Shown: positions 27,893-36,377 of the stretch, piece by piece
Layout of the letters: every line of letters begins with the position of its first letter
Position numbering within the stretch: the first letter of the stretch is position 1
Origin: Halopelagius fulvigenes
Lineage (GTDB): Archaea; Halobacteriota; Halobacteria; Halobacteriales; Haloferacaceae
Direction of reading: 5' to 3'
Assembly: GCF_042662625.1 (NCBI RefSeq)
Contig: NZ_JBHSXH010000014.1
Coordinates: 1 to 64,000 of the forward strand
DNA length: 64,000 nt
Program-made: the position numbers and the translations under genes
The notes under the pieces: generated by a model
Told to the model about the DNA's origin: nothing
What the model saw: only the letters and a program-made list of their open reading frames with translations
The model's database searches: none

Positions 27893-28004
27893 CGATTACC
27901 AATCGACACGAATGAATCGGATTCCAACCGATTCGCGGGAAGGCGCTGCAACGCCTTCAGTGCAGACCGTAGGCACGGTCTGTTCAGTACTTCGACGTAC
28001 TGAA
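27893..28004. repeat. Five consecutive perfect hairpins
   Basis: Inverted repeats follow one another: CGATT/AATCG (27893-27905), GAATCGG/CCGATTC (27914-27934), GAAGGCG/CGCCTTC (27939-27958), GACCGT/ACGGTC (27965-27980) and TTCAGTAC/GTACTGAA (27983-28004). Loops are 3-7 bases. The arrangement resembles the palindromic right ends of IS200/IS605 elements, which also encode guide-like RNAs for TnpB, or a structured small RNA. No tnpA or tnpB is next to it. Confidence 0.75.
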
Positions 28005-28067
28005 CTATGATTCTTGTGCCTTGGTCTGCCCGCCGAGTGGTCCACGTACGGGCCGCATACTGGCTGA

Positions 28068-28346
28068 ATGACCACACGACACGCTAATACGCACGATTTC
28101 GACGCCCTAACGACTAACGTTTCAACGCGGCGAGTCCGCTGGCGGGAGGACCGCAAGACGGCCGTCACCGTCCTCGCGTCCGTCCGATACAGGGTCGGTG
28201 TCGTCGAACACGTCCGCAGAACGACCGTCCGTCAGCGCGGCGGCGAACCGACCTGCGACGTCAACGACGAGGCGACGTTCGAGGACTTCCCCACGTGGGT
28301 ACGCCGCGAACTTCAGTCGGACTCCGGGGTGTCCCAGTGGCAGTAA
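28068..28346 (+). CDS. Small hypothetical protein upstream of the large winged-helix gene
   Basis: 92 codons. RRVRWREDRKTAVTVLASVR and EHVRRTTVRQRGGEP give a basic, beta-rich domain. Its end overlaps a GTG start of the next gene, suggesting translational coupling. No family is recognised, and overlapping frames on the opposite strand make the call tentative. Confidence 0.4.
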   Translation: MTTRHANTHDFDALTTNVSTRRVRWREDRKTAVTVLASVRYRVGVVEHVRRTTVRQRGGEPTCDVNDEATFEDFPTWVRRELQSDSGVSQWQ

Positions 28347-30790
28347 CCCCGACCCCGCAGATGCCGGCGAGCGCGGTCGCCCGCGTTGACGCAACTGATC
28401 GAACTGCCGCCCAAGTATGGCAGGCAATCGCTGAGAGCGAGGGATTCCGCAACGCTCTTGTCGACGCTGTCCGGGATGTGCTCGCTGGGGTTCCCCGTCT
28501 CATGCGTCCGCATACGCTCAAAGATGCGGGCGTCACCGCCAGTAGTGGGGTGTACGCTACTATCCTCACGTCTCTCGACCGTCCAGCGGAGACGTGGCGC
28601 CACGCTTTGGCGCTGGAGACGACCACCCGCTTCGGGAGTTCCGGGCTGACTGGTACTGGTGACTGCCTACCCCTCGAAGGACTTTCAGAGGGGCCGCTAG
28701 CCGCCCTCGACGCCGCTGACGCATCACCGACACTCGCAGTCCGTCTCTCCGCGTCGTTTCGAGAGCAGGGCTACGAGCGTCGTCACGATGTCGTCGCGCT
28801 CCTTGCCCGCCTCGGAGAGGTGTGCGATGTCCGCGTCGTGACGACCTGCCTCACAGCCCGCTGGATGGCACGCGAACACCGCGGCGCACTCCCATCCTCG
28901 TTTAGGGAAGCGGCAGTTACCACCCTTCGGGGTGAGCCCCCCATCACCGAGCGTGTTGACGCTGCCCGGGACGTCCTTGATCCAGAGGATACCGCGGTCG
29001 CCATCCTCCGCACACTCGCCGATGAACCAGGTGAGACGCTCTCTTACTCTGAACTTGTCGAGAGTGTCACCGTCAAGAAGGCACGTGTCTCACAGATTCT
29101 TGGTGACCTCGAAGCACTTGACCTCGCCGAACGGTTCGGCCCCCGGACCGACAAGCATGTCGAACTCCTCCCAGCGGGAACCGCGTTTGTGGACGCTCTC
29201 GGCACCGAACGCGGCAGACAGGTCGAACTTGACGCCGAGTTTAGCGACCCCGGACAAAACTCCAAACAGTGCCGTGTAACCCCGCAAGCTCACGGGGAGG
29301 GGGAAGGAGAAGCCACCGACGCAACCGCCGGGACAGCACTTTACCGTACCCGGTACGCTTCCCGCACTGAACACCACGCCGCTGCCGCAACAGCCGCAGA
29401 CGGCAGTATCACCGCTGCCGAGGACCTGTTTGACACCGAAGAGATCCGAACACGGTGGGTATCGTATAATCCTTCCCGCAGTGAGGGGTACATCGCTGTT
29501 CGAGCGTCTGGACCCCTTCAGTACATAGTAAGCACGGCATTGAGTTTAGCCTCGCCAGAGTTCTTCGACCGGGCGCTCCCCGTCTCCCGGTTGAACAATA
29601 TTGACGACTCGGCGGCGACACTCCGAGATGCAAGATGTATTGGCGGCGTCTCTGACGAAGCCGCCAATGACGGGCAGGTGCTCCGTGATACCCTCGTCAA
29701 ATGGGGCAAGGTCCTCGCACAGATGACGACGAAGCTGAAACATGGTAAGTACGACGACCGCAATCGATTCCGCGGCGAGATAATGCGCTCAGCACACGGC
29801 CTCGCCGGGAGTATCGTCCATCTCCTCGATACCGCCGGCATCGACCTCGTCCGTGAACTTCGTGTTCCACAGTGGCTGCCACACGAGAAGCTGGCCGCCC
29901 TCGCGAAGACGGTGAGTCTCGCGACGGCAATCCAGTCGAAGTACGGTGTATTCACCGTCTACCGTCAGGTGTTCGAGCAGCGAGAGGAGAAGCGTCGGGC
30001 GGCTCTCTCACCGGACGTTGACGCCGCCAACCCGTTCGGTGAGTTCATCGGTGGAATGGTGCTTCGAGGACCCGACGCGAACCGCCTCGCCCGCCACGTT
30101 GAGGGGCATCTCGCTACGCCGGGAGCGATTCACGAGGACGCCCCAGAGATTGCTGTCCGCGTCCCTGTTGGAACAACGGATCGGTCGGTATTTGCCGAGA
30201 CGGTCACCCAGATGTGCCAGGAAAAGAACCTCGCCCCAACTCGCGAGGCCGTCACCGTTCTCCGAGCTCTTATGGAGTCACCGTATGCCGTCGCCGAGGC
30301 CCTCTATGCACTCGGAGCTGAGGATACGGGTCGCGGCCTCTGTCTCGACGAGGTGCGGATGGCACTTGCCACCCTTGACGCCGACCGCATCCTCCCTGAC
30401 GCCCCGCCGACCGCCAGGAAAGCAGTGCAGGTACTTCTTCGGTCGGCGACGCCGCTCTCGCAGGCCGAATTGGCTGAGGCGGCAGACGTCTCGGCACGGT
30501 CCCTCCGGCGGCACGTCGAGTGCCTCGCGGCGCTCACCGTCGTCCAGGAGACTGACGAGGGGCTTCGCTTCGCTCTCCCAACTCGCGATGAGCGGGGTGC
30601 AGATATCCGCCCGGCCGTGCTCGACGATCAGAACGCAGCACGGCAGGACTTACTCTTCGACGTCGCCCTTGCGGTCGTCGACGATACTGACCGATTTGGT
30701 GATCCAACTGACCACTCTGTCAAGCGTTCGGAGCGACATTCGATGAGGGCCAGCTTCGAGGGGCGGTTTCTGGGGTCAAACCCTGGATGA
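28337..30790 (+). CDS. Large winged-helix protein, unrecognised family
   Basis: About 817 residues from the GTG at 28337; an ATG at 28361 is the alternative. Two winged-helix-like segments are visible: one at roughly residues 230-280 (ETLSYSELVESVTVKKARVS) and one near the C-terminus (PLSQAELAEAADVSARSLRR). Between them lies a long helical region with TRWVSYNPSRSEGYIAVRAS and WLPHEKLAALAKTVSLATAI. The size and DNA-binding elements suggest a replication or regulatory protein of a haloarchaeal plasmid or virus. No catalytic motif was found. Confidence 0.7.
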   Translation: MAVTPTPQMPASAVARVDATDRTAAQVWQAIAESEGFRNALVDAVRDVLAGVPRLMRPHTLKDAGVTASSGVYATILTSLDRPAETWRHALALETTTRFGSSGLTGTGDCLPLEGLSEGPLAALDAADASPTLAVRLSASFREQGYERRHDVVALLARLGEVCDVRVVTTCLTARWMAREHRGALPSSFREAAVTTLRGEPPITERVDAARDVLDPEDTAVAILRTLADEPGETLSYSELVESVTVKKARVSQILGDLEALDLAERFGPRTDKHVELLPAGTAFVDALGTERGRQVELDAEFSDPGQNSKQCRVTPQAHGEGEGEATDATAGTALYRTRYASRTEHHAAAATAADGSITAAEDLFDTEEIRTRWVSYNPSRSEGYIAVRASGPLQYIVSTALSLASPEFFDRALPVSRLNNIDDSAATLRDARCIGGVSDEAANDGQVLRDTLVKWGKVLAQMTTKLKHGKYDDRNRFRGEIMRSAHGLAGSIVHLLDTAGIDLVRELRVPQWLPHEKLAALAKTVSLATAIQSKYGVFTVYRQVFEQREEKRRAALSPDVDAANPFGEFIGGMVLRGPDANRLARHVEGHLATPGAIHEDAPEIAVRVPVGTTDRSVFAETVTQMCQEKNLAPTREAVTVLRALMESPYAVAEALYALGAEDTGRGLCLDEVRMALATLDADRILPDAPPTARKAVQVLLRSATPLSQAELAEAADVSARSLRRHVECLAALTVVQETDEGLRFALPTRDERGADIRPAVLDDQNAARQDLLFDVALAVVDDTDRFGDPTDHSVKRSERHSMRASFEGRFLGSNPG

Positions 30791-30887
30791 GAACCGCGAG
30801 GTTGTTGTGCGACGAGCCGGACCCCGTCCCGGAGACAGTAACGGTTGGGAAGAACCCGACCCAGACGGCACTCCAAGAGGTGAACGT

Positions 30888-31175
30888 ATGACCGTTCTCA
30901 ACTTCACCGACTTCGATGACGTCCGGGAGTTCATCAACGCACTGCCAGCCGACGAACAGGACTTAACGACGGAAATCGTCGCACCGCGTGTCGGTTGCAC
31001 CGTACAGACCGTGAATCGCCATCTGAAGAAAATAGTCGACGCCGAGGCGAGGCCACAAGTTGAGCTCCCAATCTGGTTGTTAGAGGTCTACCAATTGATA
31101 TCTCGCCATTTTATCGTTCGACGGATTCTGGATGAGGATATCCCGCAGTACTCGCTCTCCCTAAGAATAGAATAA
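30888..31175 (+). CDS. Small helix-turn-helix protein
   Basis: 95 residues from the ATG at 30888. Residues about 15-50 (LPADEQDLTTEIVAPRVGCT, then VQTVNRHLKKIV) form a helix-turn-helix. The C-terminal part (ISRHFIVRRILDEDIPQYS) is helical. It follows the large winged-helix gene in the same direction and may belong to the same unit. Confidence 0.5.
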   Translation: MTVLNFTDFDDVREFINALPADEQDLTTEIVAPRVGCTVQTVNRHLKKIVDAEARPQVELPIWLLEVYQLISRHFIVRRILDEDIPQYSLSLRIE

Positions 31176-31232
31176 CAGCGAGGACGTATGAGGCGACTGA
31201 AAACCACAAATTCAGTAATAAATACTAACCCC

Positions 31233-31859
31233 ATGGCACCCCCCTCCGACGAAGCGGACGTCAACGCCGGCAAGCGATTAGGACTCCAATACGGTGAGCA
31301 CGGACAATGTACAGCCACAGCGCGATCAACCGGCGAACGGTGTCAGCGCCCTGCGACCGGCGCACACCAGAAGTGCCGCTTCCACGGTGGAGCGTCCACC
31401 GGACCGAGCGATCCGTCGGAGTTAGAGGGTAACCAGCACGCCGCGGGAAACTCCGGTGGTGGTGCACCCCCGATGAATACAAACGCCAAGAAGTCGGGTG
31501 CGTGGTCGGATTGGGAAAAGGTCTACGAGCGTGTTGACGACGACGACCGTGAGTATATCCACTGGATTGCTGACGACGCGGTCGAGACGGCCCGGGAGTA
31601 TGCTCCCGATGTCGAGAAAGATCGTCGCGAGCGTCTCGCCCGAGAATACGCCACGCTATACATCCTATGGCGCCGAGCCACTGTCGACACGTTCGAGCGG
31701 GGGATGGGACTTGTCGAGACGTACGACCTCCCCGACGGTGGGACGGTGACGGCGCCGAAGGCAAACCCAACGCTTCGACGTGGCCTCGACATTAGTGGCC
31801 GCCAGCGCACCATCGCCAAGGAACTCCGTTTGTTCCCCGGGTTCCGGGACTCCGACTAA
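31233..31859 (+). CDS. Zinc-binding protein of viral or plasmid type (terminase-small-subunit-like)
   Basis: About 208 residues from the ATG at 31233. A Cys/His cluster (QCTATARSTGERCQRPATG, then HQKCRFHGGAS) precedes a Gly/Asn-rich segment (GNQHAAGNSGGGAPPMNTNA) and an acidic helical domain. This layout is common in haloarchaeal virus proteins annotated near terminases. Evidence for DNA packaging is only by resemblance. A capsid or portal gene was not seen in the window. Confidence 0.55.
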   Translation: MAPPSDEADVNAGKRLGLQYGEHGQCTATARSTGERCQRPATGAHQKCRFHGGASTGPSDPSELEGNQHAAGNSGGGAPPMNTNAKKSGAWSDWEKVYERVDDDDREYIHWIADDAVETAREYAPDVEKDRRERLAREYATLYILWRRATVDTFERGMGLVETYDLPDGGTVTAPKANPTLRRGLDISGRQRTIAKELRLFPGFRDSD

Positions 31860-32170
31860 CCCCGAATGGCCACATCTGTGTTCACTCTCCCGTCAAGTCG
31901 ATCCAGGTCAAGCTCCTTCAGAATGCTTGGCGACGCGCTCACGAACCACACCTCCTAGATCCCCTACTAGAGCTACTACACACTCGTACGTTAGACCGTG
32001 TACGACCGGTATGGGGCGGTGGTCGGGATCCTCTGTCGTATGACCGGTTTCGTGATTAACTCGACGATTTGGCGTTGGGTGGTTTCGCCTACAAAGAGAC
32101 GAAGACCCCTAATGCCGAGTGTAACCCGTCACGCCACATCGTCACGGTCGTGTTCTCGAAAGGGAGGGTG
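31860..32170 (+). other. Intergenic region with a short fragment
   Basis: One plus-strand frame reads SIQVKLLQNAWRRAHEPHLL and LDRVRPVWGGG, then stops at about 32060. It has no start codon and may be the tail of a deleted gene. Otherwise nothing is recognised. Confidence 0.35.
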
Positions 32171-32893
32171 TTAGGTAGCTTCGTCGGCGACAGCGGGAAT
32201 GAACCAGTCGAAATAGAACTCGGTGACCAACTGATGGTGCTCTCGGATGACCTCGACAATGTCGATCTTCTCGGGGTTGTGCCTTGCAGCGTCGATCGAG
32301 TCTAGGTAGTCGGTCTTCCTACCATCCGATTTCAAATAGTCTCGGAACGGCTTACGGTCGATGAGGAACGAGTGGTAGATATCGTACTCGTCGTCAACCC
32401 GCGTCATCTCCTCCCAGCCCGTTAGGCTGAGGAACACCCGGTTCGGGGACTTGTGAGTCATATACGCGCGTAGGCGGCGAATCATCTCGTCTCTTCTCGG
32501 GATCTTTCGCTCGTAGAGTTCCGAGTAGTATCGTTCCTTGAATTCGTCGTCGAACTGTTCCCTGACATTGTTCGCGCAATCGTATAGTGAGTACGCTGTC
32601 GCGTAGTAATTATGGATAATTCTGGTCGCTTCGTACAGGAATATCGTCTTGTTCGCGTCAAGCGGTACGTCCTGTTCCATGTATGGCGTGGAGAGGTCAA
32701 CGCTGTATTCGTCGCCGAAGCCGCTGAATTTGTCCAGGGGGTCTTCGATCTCGTCTATTTTTCGCGACCACTCATCCACCTTCAATTCAAGGAGTTCCTT
32801 CTGCCTCTCGAGCATGAAGTGGGCGAACCATACCGACCGTATGTTGTCCTGCACGTCCTCGTTGAGCGCGTCCCAGTCCTCTGCTGATGGCAT
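32171..32893 (-). CDS. Hypothetical helical protein
   Basis: 240 residues, almost entirely helical and acidic (WFAHFMLERQKELLELKVDE, then ATRIIHNYYATAYSLYDCAN). It is monocistronic on the minus strand. The helix-bundle look resembles some defence- or plasmid-associated proteins of unknown function, but no catalytic motif is visible and no family is recognised. Confidence 0.6.
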   Translation of the reverse strand: MPSAEDWDALNEDVQDNIRSVWFAHFMLERQKELLELKVDEWSRKIDEIEDPLDKFSGFGDEYSVDLSTPYMEQDVPLDANKTIFLYEATRIIHNYYATAYSLYDCANNVREQFDDEFKERYYSELYERKIPRRDEMIRRLRAYMTHKSPNRVFLSLTGWEEMTRVDDEYDIYHSFLIDRKPFRDYLKSDGRKTDYLDSIDAARHNPEKIDIVEVIREHHQLVTEFYFDWFIPAVADEAT

Positions 32894-33058
32894 GTTACCA
32901 CATCACGCCCCTGGGACTTAACGCTATTTTTTGGAGTAGCTCATTAGCGCACCTCACTGGTACTAACGTACCCGTGGATTTCGTACGCTAAGTGGGTTCC
33001 CTGCACCCCTTATTCCGGGGCATAGAACCCAGAAGGGACCGTCATCTGTTTACCTCAC

Positions 33059-33307
33059 TTGTCCCTATTCGAGGAAAGCCAAGTGGTTTTCGACACAAAA
33101 CCGCACGACTGCGAGGAGGTCGCCGAGGGCGAGGTGAGTGTTTCGCCGGCGAGTTCGACCGTCGAGGAGGACGACGGCACGTGGTTCGCCTACGGCCGGG
33201 CTCAGCGGGGCTGGTCCGCGACCTACATGTTCGTGGGCGAACTGCGGCGGCTCCATGTCTCCGACGATACCGAGGTGCTGTTGGACGGCGAGCCGTACGA
33301 ACTGTAG
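33059..33307 (+). CDS. Small beta-rich hypothetical protein
   Basis: 82 residues from a TTG at 33059. Alternating strands (VSVSPASSTVEEDDGTWFAY, then LRRLHVSDDTEVLLDGEPYEL) suggest a small barrel. The acidic composition supports real coding. The start is uncertain. No family is recognised. Confidence 0.45.
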   Translation: MSLFEESQVVFDTKPHDCEEVAEGEVSVSPASSTVEEDDGTWFAYGRAQRGWSATYMFVGELRRLHVSDDTEVLLDGEPYEL

Positions 33308-33483
33308 TCCGACGCATCCGCTATTTTTCACGGTTTGTCAGCCTGCCGTGAGAGATATCTACTCGGGAGGGGGGTTTCGGCAGGGGCGGGTTCACTGGAA
33401 ACGGTGGTCTGTGCGGGAGAAAGTGTCAAATTGCGGTGTGTGGAGACGCAACGGCTTTAGCCCACCCCTCCAGTGCAATTGTC

Positions 33484-33549
33484 ATGGACGAACGAAACGA
33501 ATATTGGACGACTGAGTCGGTCTACGTCCTCATCGGAGGTGGTTCATAG
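33484..33549 (+). CDS. Micro-ORF directly abutting the next gene
   Basis: 21 codons (MDERNEYWTTESVYVLIGGG...) end in TAG, and the very next base begins the ATG of the following gene. The arrangement suggests translational coupling or a leader peptide. Too short for a firm call. Confidence 0.3.
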   Translation: MDERNEYWTTESVYVLIGGGS

Positions 33550-34203
33550 ATGTCGGACGCTCACGACGACGATGGCGATGACGACGAGAGTCCCTTCGGA
33601 CTCTTCGGCCTTTCTGACACGTTCAAACACATCCAGAAGACGTTCGAACCCGTCAGGAGAGTCGCGGCTGACGCTAGGGAGACGTCCCGTCCGGTTCGAG
33701 AACAGGCGAACAACCAGTGGGAGACGTTCAGAGCCGCGGAGGGGTCACTCGAAAATGTCGCTGCTGCCAACGAAACGGTCATCAACGCGACTGCCTCAGC
33801 CCCCAATGCGATGCCCGACCTCGAATCGCTGTTCGCGTCTGCGCAGAAGCTCGACTCAGTGACAGCGGCGCAGGTCGACGGCCTCGCCAACACGATCGGG
33901 CAGGCCGAGACGCCGACTCGCGGTGTGTCGAGGAGGCGGCGACGGACGACGACAGCAGCATCGGAGGCGACTCCAGTGTTTGGCCTGCGAGAGTACCTGC
34001 GGCTGTTTGGATCACTGATCCGATCGGTCATCAACACAATCACAACCAAGAGACAGCGAGAATTGGCTACGAAAGCAGCTATTGGAATAGTGGCTGTCCT
34101 CATCATCGCATTTCCTCGGCTATCGCAGATCCCCCTCGCGCCGGTCAGGGCTAAGAACGCCGTGTCAACGGTCAATGAGTGGTTCCCGGGAGACACGGAC
34201 TAA
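33550..34203 (+). CDS. Single-pass membrane protein, unrecognised
   Basis: 217 residues. The N-terminal about 160 residues are soluble and helical with a Ser/Arg-rich linker (RGVSRRRRRTTTAAS). A membrane helix lies at about residues 172-193 (KAAIGIVAVLIIAFPRL). The preceding micro-ORF abuts its start codon. The layout suggests a membrane-tethered coiled protein. Function unknown. Confidence 0.6.
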   Translation: MSDAHDDDGDDDESPFGLFGLSDTFKHIQKTFEPVRRVAADARETSRPVREQANNQWETFRAAEGSLENVAAANETVINATASAPNAMPDLESLFASAQKLDSVTAAQVDGLANTIGQAETPTRGVSRRRRRTTTAASEATPVFGLREYLRLFGSLIRSVINTITTKRQRELATKAAIGIVAVLIIAFPRLSQIPLAPVRAKNAVSTVNEWFPGDTD

Positions 34204-34237
34204 GACTGCTCGCTAACGCCCAGCTTCGGCTTCTATC

Positions 34238-34513
34238 TCACCCATCGCCTTCCAACTCCGCCATCTGTTCGTCGAAGTCTGGAAGTGAGGTTTCGTCGTC
34301 GAGTGTGAACTCTTCAACGTCTCTGCCGGTCAACGCAGCCAGCACCTCTGGCGTCGTCTGCTCGCCGTCGCGCCTCGGTTCGATCCCTACCAATTCGAGA
34401 CGGAAGTCGTCGACGTGGATGTCTGCCTCGAACGAACCTCCTTCGCAGAGAACGACGCGGTCGACGCACTCGTCTCCGACATACACCTCGAAGTAGGCGA
34501 GGTTCTCTGTCAT
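34238..34513 (-). CDS. Small acidic hypothetical protein
   Basis: 91 residues, strongly acidic, with a beta-rich first half (YFEVYVGDECVDRVVLCEGG) and an acidic tail (LPDFDEQMAELEGDG). It converges with the membrane protein. No family is recognised. Confidence 0.5.
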   Translation of the reverse strand: MTENLAYFEVYVGDECVDRVVLCEGGSFEADIHVDDFRLELVGIEPRRDGEQTTPEVLAALTGRDVEEFTLDDETSLPDFDEQMAELEGDG

Positions 34514-34575
34514 CTTTCTCCCCCACTTGGGCTTTTAACACTAAGAACAAGTGGAATTGATACATGGCAGTAATC

Positions 34576-34950
34576 TCACCTACTCTTAGCTTCTGCTCGT
34601 TTGAGGATTTGTTTCACTTCCCTGTAATTTTGGAAGTTTTGTGTAGGATGCTCTTTCTCCGCTGATTTAAACGCCCCCGAATATGTTCCAGTACCCCTCT
34701 TAGCTCTAGCTGGGAATCTCACGCTCTTTTGCTGGTCTACTAATTCTACCTCTACATCTTCTCCGGGAGATATCTCCACCGAGTCCTCATTTATATACGA
34801 TCCGTCAATTATTACCTTAGGTGGCTGTTTTACCTCTACACACCTTATAATTCCCGCGACGAGGACGTGAACGCTGTGTTCGTCAGGCCGAATTCTCACG
34901 CTGAGTCCGTCAGTCGCTATATCAACCTCTACCCCCGGTTGTCTTGCCAT
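34576..34950 (-). CDS. Small hypothetical protein upstream of the second ParA module
   Basis: About 124 residues from MARQPGVEVDI. It is beta-rich (DGLSVRIRPDEHSVHVLVAG, then VEISPGEDVEVELVDQQ), with a basic C-terminus (FQNYREVKQILKRAEAK). It is divergent from the parA operon and could share its control region. Function unknown. Confidence 0.5.
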   Translation of the reverse strand: MARQPGVEVDIATDGLSVRIRPDEHSVHVLVAGIIRCVEVKQPPKVIIDGSYINEDSVEISPGEDVEVELVDQQKSVRFPARAKRGTGTYSGAFKSAEKEHPTQNFQNYREVKQILKRAEAKSR

Positions 34951-35059
34951 AGCATACCGGATGAAATGATAACACATTTAGTTTCGGCTTGTTGATCTTC
35001 CTGTAGGTTTTCTATCCTCTATTCCGCGTGAACAAAGTAGATGTCTGACGTATCTATAT

Positions 35060-35091
35060 GAACGGGTGGAACGCAAAGAACGGATAGAACG
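35060..35091. repeat. GAACG array in the promoter of the second parA
   Basis: Four copies of GAACG begin at 35060, 35069, 35078 and 35087, exactly nine bases apart, immediately before the ATG at 35094. Regular spacing suggests cooperative binding of a protein, most likely the ParA partner acting as repressor. Confidence 0.85.
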
Positions 35092-35093
35092 GC

Positions 35094-35864
35094 ATGACCG
35101 TAAAGATAGGAATCACGAATCAGAAGGGCGGCGTCGCCAAGACGACCAACACCATCAATATCGCCGGGGCGCTCGCCGACCGCGGTCTCAACGTCCTCGC
35201 CGTCGACGCTGACCCACAAGGCTACCTCACTCACCGACTCGGCTTCGAGGATGCCTACCTCGCTGAAGAGGACTCGTTCTACGAGGCGTTCAAGGACCCA
35301 TCGAGCTACGATGTCCACGACCTCGTCGTCCAACACGCCGAGTTCGACCTACTTCCGAGCAACATCGATATGTTCCACCTCGAGCAGGACCTCATCGCCG
35401 CGGGGATGAAGCCCCGTCTCCGCTTACAGATGCTTTTCGAAGACGTCGACGAGTGGGACGCCATCATCATCGACGCCCCGCCGTCACTCGGGCCGATCAA
35501 CGATAACGTCGTCCTCGCGACCGGGCAGCTCCTCGTCCCTGTTGAGGCGGACGCATCGTCGCAACTCGCCGTGAACCACCTGCTCCGTCAGTTGGACACG
35601 CTCGAGGACAACTACGGAACTCGTATCGACATCCTCGGACTCATCGTCTCGAACGTCGACTACCCGCTCGATAATGAGCAACGCGACGCTATCGAGTGGT
35701 TCGAGAGTCGCTTCGGTGAGCACATCCCCGTCCACGTTGTCCGCCGGCGTGTTGCCATCAAGCGCGCCGTCGACGCTGGTCAGTCATTGTTCGGCGAGGG
35801 CGTTGACGAGTGCGACATGCGCGACGTCTACGCCACTATCGCTGCGGAGGTCGCCGATGCCTGA
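35094..35864 (+). CDS. parA: ParA-family partition ATPase (second module)
   Basis: 256 residues. Deviant Walker A KGGVAKTT (Lys11, Lys16), then VDADPQG and WDAIIIDAPPSLG give a complete ParA. It is a clear homolog of the first-module ATPase, with matching segments throughout. Its stop overlaps the partner start by eight bases, giving a tight two-gene operon. The upstream GAACG array likely controls it. It probably segregates this replicon or a formerly independent plasmid. Confidence 0.95.
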   Translation: MTVKIGITNQKGGVAKTTNTINIAGALADRGLNVLAVDADPQGYLTHRLGFEDAYLAEEDSFYEAFKDPSSYDVHDLVVQHAEFDLLPSNIDMFHLEQDLIAAGMKPRLRLQMLFEDVDEWDAIIIDAPPSLGPINDNVVLATGQLLVPVEADASSQLAVNHLLRQLDTLEDNYGTRIDILGLIVSNVDYPLDNEQRDAIEWFESRFGEHIPVHVVRRRVAIKRAVDAGQSLFGEGVDECDMRDVYATIAAEVADA

Positions 35865-36318
35865 CGATATCGACGAACGTCTCTCCCGGCGCTTCGGCGG
35901 CGAGAAGAAGGATAAGAATGACACTCGAGCAAAGAACGAGAAGAACGACTGGAACGATAGTAGCGAAGAGAACGAGATGAAGGCAGACCCCACAACGGCG
36001 AGTGAAGAGAGTACACAGGGGGACACGAACGACAAGAACGGCACTCGTTCAAAGAACGGGTGGAACGTGACGAACGTTAAGAAGGAGTGGACACCCCGGA
36101 GTATCTACCTCCCGGACACTATCGAGGAGGATCTCGGCCGGACGTTCAAGCGCCTCGATCTCGATCTTGACATGGCCGGTATCGACCGGGAGTTTCGGAA
36201 GACACGACACTTCTATCCGCTGCTCGTCGCGCTCGGGATGCAACGTATGGAGGAGATGGAACCGGAGGAACTCATGGAGTTCCTAGAAGAGTTAGAACGC
36301 AAAGAACGAGAGGAATAG
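35857..36318 (+). CDS. ParA partner protein carrying an internal repeat array (second module)
   Basis: 153 residues from the ATG at 35857. The first half is unstructured and Asn/Lys/Asp-rich (AKNEKNDWNDSSEENE, then NDKNGTRSKNGWNVTNVK). The second half (PRSIYLPDTIEEDLGRTFKR, then RKTRHFYPLLVALGMQ) is the likely DNA-binding domain, shared with the first-module partner. The acidic tail is EELERKEREE. The Asn-rich region results from GAACG repeats in the DNA. The role as adaptor between centromere and ParA is inferred from gene order and similarity. Confidence 0.78.
   Translation: MPDDIDERLSRRFGGEKKDKNDTRAKNEKNDWNDSSEENEMKADPTTASEESTQGDTNDKNGTRSKNGWNVTNVKKEWTPRSIYLPDTIEEDLGRTFKRLDLDLDMAGIDREFRKTRHFYPLLVALGMQRMEEMEPEELMEFLEELERKEREE
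35934..36076. repeat. GAACG arrays inside the partner gene
   Basis: GAACG begins at 35934, 35943, 35952 and 35970 (9-bp phase, one slot degenerate). A second set starts at 36027, 36036, 36054, 36063 and 36072, with an inverted CGTTC at 36046 in the missing slot. Two more copies, nine apart, lie at 36295 and 36304. The same word and spacing as the promoter array point to one binding protein and a centromere-like function. Confidence 0.85.
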
Positions 36319-36377
36319 CAGCAAAACCCCTGGCAGTTGTGTAAGGGTCTCGGAAGAGGAAGCGGCCCACCCTCGTA

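Noticed and set aside
29946..30746. Second long plus-strand frame inside the large winged-helix gene
   Set aside because: Ser/Arg-rich shadow frame fully contained in the acidic 817-residue gene.
35934..36076. GAACG repeats as a CRISPR array
   Set aside because: Repeat units are five bases with 9-bp period and no spacers of CRISPR length; no cas genes nearby.
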